The notes under the pieces: model-generated
Seen by the model: only the letters and a program-made list of their open reading frames with translations
Told to the model about the DNA's origin: nothing
The model's database searches: none
Program-made: the position numbers and the translations under genes
Assembly: GCA_029240815.1 (NCBI GenBank)
Contig: JARDZO010000154.1
Location: 1 to 13,157, forward strand
Direction of reading: 5' to 3'
From: Brevibacillus sp.
GTDB lineage: Bacteria; Bacillota; Bacilli; Brevibacillales; Brevibacillaceae
DNA: 13,157 nucleotides
In this document: positions 7,551 through 13,157 of the stretch, piece after piece
How the letters are laid out: every line of letters begins with the position of its first letter
How positions within the stretch are numbered: position 1 is the first letter of the stretch

Positions 7551-7580
7551 TTGCACACCCTCTCTTACTTTTCGTAGCAT
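7551..7580 (+). promoter_or_regulatory. Weak candidate promoter for comEA-comER
   Basis: TTGCAC (7551-7556) and TAGCAT (7575-7580) are 18 bases apart, with 3/6 and 4/6 matches to the sigma-A consensus. A start near 7587 would leave out the 5' arm of the hairpin at 7557-7568, so the transcript could not fold the outer stem that hides the comEA ribosome binding site. This is suggestive because of position, not strength. Confidence 0.25.
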
Positions 7581-7640
7581 CGTTGATAGAGAAGCCAGCT
7601 TCTCTACCAAGACACTCGAAGCGGTAAGGGAGGGTTTTTT
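7557..7640 (+). terminator. Terminator-like hairpin after asnB whose 3' arm is the comEA Shine-Dalgarno
   Basis: ACCCTCTCTTAC (7557-7568) pairs with GTAAGGGAGGGT (7624-7635) in a 12-bp stem with one G.T pair, followed by six T residues (7635-7640). Between the arms lies a second perfect hairpin, TAGAGAAGC (7587-7595) with GCTTCTCTA (7598-7606). The form fits an intrinsic terminator for asnB. The 3' arm AAGGGAGGG is also the only Shine-Dalgarno for comEA, and the T-tract is its spacer to the GTG at 7641. Asnb-initiated transcripts would thus either terminate or carry a masked comEA start. Confidence 0.7.
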
Positions 7641-8375
7641 GTGTTACTGGAATGGTGGAAGCGTTATCGGCGAATCATTTTGAGCTTTGGCGCCCTCTTT
7701 TTAATTGGAAGCAGCCTGTGGCTCTACCAGGTGCGCTCTACGGAGCAGACCGGTATGAATTCCCAGCTTCCCTTGATCGCCCCTGCATACGCTTCTGAGG
7801 AATCCGCGCTCACTTCCGAGGACACCCCTACCCTCGAAGCTCAAAAAGAGGTGACTCTTTCCAAGCCTAAAGAAACCCGAACGAAAGATAAGGAAGAAAT
7901 TCCTCCTCCTTTGTTCGTAGACGTAAAGGGACATGTCAAACAACCTGGGCTGTATCAATTCGACACAGGGATGCGAATCGCCGATGCCATTGCCAAGGCA
8001 GGAGGGGCCAAGCCAGATGCTGACCTCGAGCAAATCAATTTGGCAGCACCACTGACAGACGGGACGGCCATCGTCATCCCCGCTAAAGGGGACTCACAAG
8101 CAACGCAAAGCACGCTAACAGGACTCTCCCCTGCATCTTACAAGCCCGGGAACGGCAGCCTCTCAGCACCCGCCACAAATGATTCCATCAATATCAACTC
8201 GGCAACAATTGAGCAGTTAATGAGCTTGCCTGGCATCGGAGAAGCACGAGCCAAAGCGATCCTGCGTTATCGTGAGGAAAAAGGCCGCTTTCGTTCCCCG
8301 GATGAGTTGAAAGAAATCGAAGGAATCGGCGATAAGATGTACGATCGGATAAAGGATCACTTACGGATTCAGTAA
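7641..8375 (+). CDS. comEA: ComEA, membrane-anchored competence DNA receptor
   Basis: This 244-residue protein binds incoming double-stranded DNA on the outer face of the membrane and passes it to the uptake machinery and ComEC. A short basic N-terminus (WWKRYRR) precedes one membrane helix (about 12-29). A Lys/Glu-rich linker follows to about residue 90, then a SLBB-like domain (91-147: FVDVKGHVKQPGLYQFDTGMRI) and a C-terminal helix-hairpin-helix DNA-binding domain (183-244: ININSATIEQLMSLPGIGEARAKAI and EGIGDKMYDRI). It is somewhat longer than B. subtilis ComEA (205), mainly in the linkers. The GTG start is the only reasonable initiator before Met39 and has an ideally spaced Shine-Dalgarno (AAGGGAGGG, then the T-tract). 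That sequence is embedded in a hairpin. comER follows 76 bases later, probably co-transcribed. Confidence 0.94.
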   Translation: MLLEWWKRYRRIILSFGALFLIGSSLWLYQVRSTEQTGMNSQLPLIAPAYASEESALTSEDTPTLEAQKEVTLSKPKETRTKDKEEIPPPLFVDVKGHVKQPGLYQFDTGMRIADAIAKAGGAKPDADLEQINLAAPLTDGTAIVIPAKGDSQATQSTLTGLSPASYKPGNGSLSAPATNDSININSATIEQLMSLPGIGEARAKAILRYREEKGRFRSPDELKEIEGIGDKMYDRIKDHLRIQ

Positions 8376-8451
8376 TCCTGAAGATTCTGCGGTCATGATG
8401 CATGCTCAGGCCACATACAATGGGGAAAGAATAATGGATGGAGGTATGGAC

Positions 8452-9285
8452 ATGGATAGGATCGGGTTCATCGGTACAGGCAGCATGGGCAGCATCCTCA
8501 TTGAAGCGTTGCTGTCAGCCAAAGCCCTGTCCCCAGGCCAGATCATCATTGGTAATCGCACTCCCGCCAAAGCGGAACAACTGGCCAAACGTAATCCCGG
8601 ATTGGTCATCGCGCAGAGTAATGCCGAGCTGGTCCAGCAAGCCCCTGTTTTGCTGCTGTGCGTCAAACCACTGGAATATAAAGTCATGCTGGAGCAGATC
8701 CTTCCTAAATTGACACCGGAACACCTCTTGATTACCATTACCAGCCCGATCAAGCTCGCACAGCTGGAAGACATGGTTCCGTGCGCAGTCGCCAGGGTCG
8801 TGCCGAGTATTACGAATGCTGCACGCAGCGGAATCAGCCTCTGTGAATTTGGCTCTCGCATAAATGAGTCTCAAAAACAATTCATTCTCACTCTCGTCTC
8901 CCACATCAGCCATCCTACACTTGTCTCTGAATCTTTTCTGCGAGTCTCCTCTGACATCACAAGCTGTGGTCCTGCCTTTTTGAGTTACATTCTCCAGCAA
9001 ATGATCCAGGACGCCGTATCCGAAACAGGTATCTCCCACGAGGAGGCTACTTATTTAACCACACAGATGTTCATCGGTATGGCAGATCTTTTAAAAGAAG
9101 ATATTTTTACACTCCCCTCCTTGCAACAAAGGGTGTGTGTACCCGGAGGGATCACCGGTGAAGGTCTCATTGCTTTGCAAAATGGAATCCCTGGTGTCTT
9201 TGCCGAAGTATTTCGACGCACACATGCTAAATTCGCAGAAGACCAGGAACTGGCGGAGCGTATGCTGACCAATCAGCATCAATAA
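8452..9285 (+). CDS. comER: ComER, pyrroline-5-carboxylate reductase-like protein
   Basis: This 277-residue protein belongs to the ProC (P5C reductase) superfamily and is close in size to B. subtilis ComER (273). It has the N-terminal Rossmann motif GFIGTGSMG (5-13) for NAD(P), IGNRTPAKAEQLA after strand 2, CVKP (70-73), VVPSITNAARSGISL (116-130), SSDITSCGPAF (166-176) and VPGGITGEGL (230-239), which aligns with the ProC signature. In Bacillus comER lies next to comEA; it has been linked to sporulation and biofilm control rather than DNA uptake, and its enzymatic substrate is uncertain. I start at 8452, seven bases after GGAGG. In-frame ATGs at 8434 (with GGGGAAAG upstream) and 8395 would add 6 or 19 residues before the Rossmann strand. 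It converges on leuS. Confidence 0.88.
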   Translation: MDRIGFIGTGSMGSILIEALLSAKALSPGQIIIGNRTPAKAEQLAKRNPGLVIAQSNAELVQQAPVLLLCVKPLEYKVMLEQILPKLTPEHLLITITSPIKLAQLEDMVPCAVARVVPSITNAARSGISLCEFGSRINESQKQFILTLVSHISHPTLVSESFLRVSSDITSCGPAFLSYILQQMIQDAVSETGISHEEATYLTTQMFIGMADLLKEDIFTLPSLQQRVCVPGGITGEGLIALQNGIPGVFAEVFRRTHAKFAEDQELAERMLTNQHQ

Positions 9286-9286
9286 A

Positions 9287-9335
9287 CAAAAAAGAGTGGG
9301 AACCTGCTCTGTCACAGGTCTCACTCCTTTTTCTA
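9287..9335. terminator. Bidirectional terminator between comER and leuS
   Basis: Immediately after the comER stop, an A-rich tract leads into a stem of about 12 pairs with one bulged A and one G.T pair (9294-9306 with 9315-9326) and an eight-base loop, followed by CTTTTTCT. The minus strand gives a symmetric structure ending in the complement of the A-tract, eight bases after the leuS stop. It should therefore end both the comEA-comER and leuS transcripts. Confidence 0.85.
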
Positions 9336-9343
9336 TTTCTGCT

Positions 9344-11761
9344 TTAGCGAATCACGATATTGACGAGCTTGCCAGGAACCGCGATCATTTTCACGATTGT
9401 CTTGCCTTCGATCAGTTCTTTGATCATTTCGTTGGCCAATGCCAGCTCTTCCATTTGTTCTTTGGTCGAATCGGAAGCGATGAGCAGTTTTTCTCTGTTC
9501 TTGCCGTTTACCTGCAGAACGATTTCCACTTCATCCTCTACCAGCTTGGATTCATCGTACGTAGGCCAAGCTTCGTAAGCGAGAGTTTCGTTGTATCCCA
9601 GTTTTTCCCACAGCTCTTCTGCGATATGCGGGGCGATCGGGGACAGCATTTTCACGAAGTCCTCCATGTATTTCTTCGGCAGTACGTCCGCTTTGTATGC
9701 TTCGTTGACAAACACCATCAGTTGGGAAATACCTGTGTTGAAACGCAGACCTTCGTAGTCTTCCGTTACTTTCTTCACGGTTTGATGGTAAACGCGCTCC
9801 ATCCCGGTTACTTTGGACGTATCTACGATCTTCTCGCTCAGTTCGCCACTGTCGTTCACAAACAGGCGATAGACGCGGTCCAGGAAGCGACGAGCACCGT
9901 CCAGACCTTTTGTAGACCAGGCGATGGAAGCATCCAGAGGTCCCATGAACATTTCATACATACGCAGGGTATCTGCGCCATGGCTGTTCACGATATCATC
10001 CGGGTTCACGACGTTCCCTTTGGACTTGCTCATTTTTTCGTTGTTCTCACCCAAGATCATGCCTTGGTTGAACAGCTTTTGGAACGGTTCCTTGGTCGGT
10101 ACGACGCCGATGTCGTACAGGAATTTGTGCCAAAAACGGGAGTAGAGCAAGTGCAATACCGCGTGCTCCGCACCACCGATATAAATGTCAATCGGCAGCC
10201 ATTCTTTCAGCTTTTCTGGATCTGCCAACGCTTTGTCATTGTGCGGATCGATAAAGCGCAGGAAGTACCAGCAGCTACCTGCCCATTGTGGCATGGTGTT
10301 GGTCTCGCGACGAGCCTTTTGGCCTGTTACCGGATCTACGATGTTAATCCAGTCGGTAATGTTCGCCAATGGAGATTCGCCAGTACCCGATGGCTTGATT
10401 TCTTTTGTTTTTGGCAAAATAATCGGCAATTCTTCTTCTGGAACGACTTTCATGGTGCCGTCTTCCAAATGAATGATTGGAATCGGCTCACCCCAATAGC
10501 GTTGACGACTGAACAACCAGTCACGCAGACGGTAGGTCACTTTGCGATTCCCTTTGCCGTTCTCTACCAGCCACTCGATCATTTTGCTGATCGCCTGTTC
10601 TTTGTTCAAGCCATCCAGGAAACCGGAGTTGATGTGTGCACCATCGCCCGCATACGCTTCTGTAGAAATGTCTCCGCCTTCGATTACTTCCTTGATTGGC
10701 AGATCAAAGGTTTTCGCGAACTCATAGTCGCGCTCATCGTGCGCAGGTACTGCCATGATGGAACCAGTACCGTAGCTGATCAGTACATAATCCGCGATCC
10801 AGATTGGCAGACGTTCGCCATTCACAGGGTTGATGGCATATGCGCCAGTGAAGACCCCTGTTTTTTCTTTCGCCAAGTCTGTACGCTCCAGATCGCTCTT
10901 GCGTTTGGCTTGCTCCAGGTACGCATCTACAGCTTCTCTCTGAGCAGAAACGGTAATCAGGTCTACCAGCTTGTGCTCAGGTGCCAGAACGGCGTAGGTC
11001 GCACCATACAAGGTATCAGGACGGGTAGTGAATACGGTGAAGGATTCATCGTGACCATCGATGCCGAATGTTACCTCTGCCCCTTCAGAACGACCGATCC
11101 AGTTGCGCTGCATTTCCTTGATGCTTTCCGGCCAGTCCAGCTCTTCCAGGTCAGCCAAGAGACGCTCAGCATAGGCCGTGATTTTCAAGACCCATTGTTT
11201 CATCGGACGGCGTTCAACCGGATGTCCTCCACGTTCGCTTTTTCCGTCGATGACTTCTTCATTCGCCAAAACGGTTCCCAAAGCTGGGCACCAGTTTACC
11301 GCTACTTCATCGATATAGGCCAAACCGTGCTCATACAGCTTGGTAAAAATCCATTGCGTCCACTTGTAATAGTCTGGATCTGTTGTATTCAGTTCGCGAT
11401 CCCAGTCATAGGAGAAGCCCAAAGATTTGATCTGACGGCGGAAGTTGTTGATATTTTGCTCGGTGAAAATAGCAGGGTCATTCCCTGTATCGAGCGCGTA
11501 TTGCTCTGCTGGCAAACCGAATGCATCCCAGCCCATTGGATGCAGTACATTGTAGCCTTGCATCCGTTTCATACGGGACAAAATATCCGTAGCTGTGTAA
11601 CCCTCTGGATGGCCTACATGCAAACCCGCCCCAGATGGATACGGGAACATATCGAGTGCATAAAACTTCTTTTTGCCCTCATCTTCGGAAGTTTTGAAGG
11701 TCTTGTTTTGCTCCCAATATTGCTGCCACTTTTTCTCGACGTTACGATGACTAAAAACCAT
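9344..11761 (-). CDS. leuS: Leucyl-tRNA synthetase
   Basis: This 805-residue class Ia synthetase (B. subtilis LeuS has 804) charges tRNA-Leu. The ATP site HIGH-type motif is LHVGH (47-51) and the KMSKS loop is at 576-580 ([12 protein letters not shown]). The CP1 editing domain shows TTRPDT (245-250) and [15 protein letters not shown] (331-345), so hydrolytic editing of mischarged tRNA should be intact. The C-terminus ([24 protein letters not shown] and beyond) is the usual tRNA-binding end. I use the ATG at 11759-11761, where homology starts, with GGATGGGAG about 9 bases upstream. The same frame is open 43 codons further up, but that is T-box leader RNA. The gene is regulated by the upstream T-box and converges on comER. 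It interrupts the yqeM-comER adjacency seen in B. subtilis. Confidence 0.97.
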   Translation of the reverse strand: MVFSHRNVEKKWQQYWEQNKTFKTSEDEGKKKFYALDMFPYPSGAGLHVGHPEGYTATDILSRMKRMQGYNVLHPMGWDAFGLPAEQYALDTGNDPAIFTEQNINNFRRQIKSLGFSYDWDRELNTTDPDYYKWTQWIFTKLYEHGLAYIDEVAVNWCPALGTVLANEEVIDGKSERGGHPVERRPMKQWVLKITAYAERLLADLEELDWPESIKEMQRNWIGRSEGAEVTFGIDGHDESFTVFTTRPDTLYGATYAVLAPEHKLVDLITVSAQREAVDAYLEQAKRKSDLERTDLAKEKTGVFTGAYAINPVNGERLPIWIADYVLISYGTGSIMAVPAHDERDYEFAKTFDLPIKEVIEGGDISTEAYAGDGAHINSGFLDGLNKEQAISKMIEWLVENGKGNRKVTYRLRDWLFSRQRYWGEPIPIIHLEDGTMKVVPEEELPIILPKTKEIKPSGTGESPLANITDWINIVDPVTGQKARRETNTMPQWAGSCWYFLRFIDPHNDKALADPEKLKEWLPIDIYIGGAEHAVLHLLYSRFWHKFLYDIGVVPTKEPFQKLFNQGMILGENNEKMSKSKGNVVNPDDIVNSHGADTLRMYEMFMGPLDASIAWSTKGLDGARRFLDRVYRLFVNDSGELSEKIVDTSKVTGMERVYHQTVKKVTEDYEGLRFNTGISQLMVFVNEAYKADVLPKKYMEDFVKMLSPIAPHIAEELWEKLGYNETLAYEAWPTYDESKLVEDEVEIVLQVNGKNREKLLIASDSTKEQMEELALANEMIKELIEGKTIVKMIAVPGKLVNIVIR

Positions 11762-11791
11762 GGTAAAGCACTCCCATCCTAAATGGTGAAT

Positions 11792-11843
11792 AAAAAAATA
11801 AAAAACCTCACGTCCCCATCGATTGACGAAAAGGGACGAGAGG
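11792..11843 (-). terminator. Regulated terminator of the leuS T-box
   Basis: CCTCTCGTCCC (11843-11833) pairs with GGGACGTGAGG (11816-11806), 11 positions with one T.T mismatch, followed by six T, one A and seven T on the minus strand. The 5' arm (CTCTCG) can instead pair with CGGGAG just after the T-box core, giving the mutually exclusive antiterminator. It ends 30 bases before the leuS ATG. Confidence 0.92.
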
Positions 11844-12083
11844 TTGTGTATACTCCCGCGGTACCACCCAGATTGGTGAATAGCAATCATTCACCCACTT
11901 GTTTCCATCCGTAACGTAGATGATCCGCTGTCCCTTACACAACCGATGGTACACGGTCTTGGGGGAAAGTGCTGGGAGGCGAGTTCAGATCACTCCGGAT
12001 TGACTTGCACCTGCCGTCAACTCTCTAATACTCGGAGTTAATACCTACTATTCCTCTTTCAACGCGTCGAATTTTGCAGTTAT
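11792..12083 (-). promoter_or_regulatory. T-box leader RNA of leuS, CUC (Leu) specifier
   Basis: The minus-strand leader has the parts of a T-box riboswitch in order. Stem I starts with GAAAG (12060-12056) pairing to CTTTC (11969-11965), with an inner ACTCCG/CGGAGT helix. Between them is a specifier loop with GAACTC, in which CTC (11983-11981) is a leucine codon. A stem III hairpin follows, GGTGAAT/ATTCACC (11895-11889 with 11881-11875). Then comes the conserved T-box GGGTGGTACCGCGGG (about 11870-11856), in which TGGT would pair with the tRNA end ACCA. A terminator follows. Uncharged tRNA-Leu(GAG) should stabilise the antiterminator and allow leuS transcription. The 5' limit is inferred from the promoter. 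Confidence 0.95.
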
Positions 12084-12089
12084 AACACG

Positions 12090-12119
12090 ATTATAGTAAA
12101 TGTGAACCAATCATGTCAA
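12090..12119 (-). promoter_or_regulatory. Sigma-A promoter of leuS
   Basis: TTGACA (12119-12114) and TATAAT (12095-12090) both match consensus perfectly, with an 18-base spacer. Transcription should start near 12083, giving a leader of about 320 bases that contains the T-box. The -35 contains the TGA stop codon of the upstream methyltransferase gene. Confidence 0.88.
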
Positions 12120-12859
12120 CGTTTCGGCTTACGTGCTGCAAAAAATAGGCGATCGCTCTTTTCCTGCGGCGGCAAATCGGAGTAATCAGCCGTCACTACG
12201 ATGTCCGTAAATCCAGCATCGGTCAGCCAACGAATCAGCTGGATCGGCTGGTACGCACGTTGCCAGTGCTCTTCTTCCATTCGTTCGTACAGGCCATCTG
12301 GCTGGCGGATGAAAAACGTCAGCTGATGTTCCACCTCGAGACGGAGCGGGTCGCAAAAACATTGCCAAATGTACGAAACTTCATCGTCGACGTAGGTGAA
12401 CGTCTCATCTCCGAAAATGTGCAGCATTTTGTACGGGCTATGCACATCAAACAGGAAGCTGCCCTCTGGAGCAAGATGGTCAAACACCCGACGAAACGTT
12501 TCTTGCACATCCGCTTCTTCGGTCAAGTAGCTGAGAGAATCACAAAGCGAAATGACCGCATCCGTCTGTGGCAGTTCCAGCTCGCGCATGTCCTGCTCCA
12601 CCCAGATGACGTCTGCCTGTTCCTGACGCATTTTATCATAGGCGATCGCCAGCATTTCAGCCGACAAGTCTACACCCGTCACACGATAACCGCGTTTTGA
12701 GAGCGGGATGGCGATCGTGCCCGTCCCGCAGCCCAGATCTATTACGTGCTTCGGCTTTTCCCCATTTTCCCAGTTGCGCTCTACCCAGTCCAACCATTGG
12801 TCATAAGGTGAATCAGCCATCAGCTTGTCATACACAGCCGCCATATGCGCGTACGCCAT
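12116..12859 (-). CDS. yqeM: Class I SAM-dependent methyltransferase, YqeM-like
   Basis: This 247-residue protein has a Rossmann-type methyltransferase fold. Motif I is VIDLGCGTGTIAIPLSKRGY (39-58), the acidic end of strand 2 is GVDLSAEML (62-70), then EQDMREL (88-94) and the motif IV region AVISLCDSLSYLTEE (101-115). Length and position directly after rsfS match B. subtilis YqeM, whose substrate is, as far as I know, not established; the symbol rests on synteny and family resemblance. The ATG at 12857-12859 has GAGGAAGGA eight bases upstream and lies five bases after the rsfS stop, so the two are co-transcribed and probably coupled. Extension upstream in this frame runs into rsfS. No terminator separates it from leuS, so readthrough into the T-box leader is possible. 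Confidence 0.9.
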   Translation of the reverse strand: MAYAHMAAVYDKLMADSPYDQWLDWVERNWENGEKPKHVIDLGCGTGTIAIPLSKRGYRVTGVDLSAEMLAIAYDKMRQEQADVIWVEQDMRELELPQTDAVISLCDSLSYLTEEADVQETFRRVFDHLAPEGSFLFDVHSPYKMLHIFGDETFTYVDDEVSYIWQCFCDPLRLEVEHQLTFFIRQPDGLYERMEEEHWQRAYQPIQLIRWLTDAGFTDIVVTADYSDLPPQEKSDRLFFAARKPKR

Positions 12860-12864
12860 GTTGA

Positions 12865-13157
12865 TTATCCTTCCTCGGAGAAGGAAACGACCTCTGCATC
12901 CTTCCACAGACGCTCCAGGTTGTAAAACTCACGATCTTCACGATGGAACACATGAATGACGACGTCTCCCAGGTCAACCAGCACCCAACGTCCTTCATCT
13001 GCGCCTTCGATCCCGCGGACATGGGTGCCGCTTTTATGAGCCTGATCGCGAATTTCTTTGACGATCGCTTGTACTTGACGCTCATTATTCCCGTGGCAAA
13101 TCATAAAGTAGTCTGCGATGACAGATAGATTTTTAATATCCAGCACCATCAGATTCT
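12865..13157 (-). CDS. rsfS: Ribosomal silencing factor RsfS (5' truncated by window)
   Basis: The frame runs from the right edge to a TAA at 12865-12867, about 97 residues of a protein that is usually 110-120 long. The segment VLDIKNLSVIADYFMICHGNNERQVQAIVKEI and the core RWVLVDLGDVVIHVFHREDREFYNLERLW are characteristic of the RsfS/YbeB/Iojap family. RsfS binds ribosomal protein L14 (uL14) and blocks subunit joining in slow growth. The internal ATG at 13147-13149 is not the true start, because conserved family sequence normally continues about 20 residues further upstream. The gene is the upstream partner of yqeM; in Bacillus it belongs to the nadD-yqeK-rsfS-yqeM cluster. Confidence 0.93.
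   Translation of the reverse strand, partial: NLMVLDIKNLSVIADYFMICHGNNERQVQAIVKEIRDQAHKSGTHVRGIEGADEGRWVLVDLGDVVIHVFHREDREFYNLERLWKDAEVVSFSEEG

Noticed and set aside
7542..7552. Possible ComK half-site (AAAA, five bases, TT) upstream of comEA
   Set aside because: Only one A-box is present with a broken T-box partner and no second correctly spaced dimer site; AT-rich sequence after a TAA stop easily gives this.
9296..11782. 828-codon open frame on the plus strand opposite leuS
   Set aside because: It is the antisense shadow of leuS: composition is abnormal (very rich in F, H, Q, R and V), there is no Shine-Dalgarno, and leuS itself is unambiguous.
11762..11890. In-frame extension of leuS by 43 codons
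   Set aside because: It overlaps the T-box core and terminator, has no Shine-Dalgarno, and the family N-terminus aligns from the ATG at 11761.

Overview
The window looks like ordinary chromosome of a spore-former-type Firmicute, most likely Paenibacillaceae (Brevibacillus-like). This rests on gene order and protein style, not on a database search. The flanks match the Bacillus subtilis order yqeL(rsfS)-yqeM-comER-comEA-(comEB)-comEC-(yqzM)-holA-rpsT. Here that backbone is rearranged: leuS sits between yqeM and comER, asnB sits between comEA and comEC, an ECF sigma/anti-sigma pair sits between comEC and holA, and comEB is not present.

Layout from left to right. The 3' end of rpsT (+) ends at a terminator and converges on holA (-). 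holA has its own extended -10 promoter, just downstream of the terminator that ends the sigma/anti-sigma operon. That operon (minus strand, genes overlapping by one base) is preceded, in the 54-bp gap after comEC, by a good ECF-type promoter, which suggests autoregulation. comEC (-) is divergent from asnB (+). asnB is followed by comEA and comER on the plus strand, and comER converges on leuS (-) across a shared terminator. leuS is driven by a consensus promoter and a T-box leader with a CUC (Leu) specifier. The right edge holds the tightly packed yqeM-like methyltransferase and the 3' part of rsfS.

Functionally the window combines DNA uptake for competence (ComEA receptor, ComEC channel, and ComER next to them), replication (HolA clamp-loader delta subunit), translation and ribosomes (RpsT, LeuS, RsfS), amino acid metabolism (AsnB), and a membrane-linked stress-signalling pair. 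I see no phage, IS element, CRISPR array or tRNA/rRNA gene. No undescribed multi-gene system is evident. The observations most worth a second look are the comEA leader, where the Shine-Dalgarno forms the 3' arm of a terminator-like hairpin; the zinc-less anti-sigma factor with a highly charged tail and its likely ECF promoter; and the hairpin-rich 163-bp gap after the anti-sigma gene.
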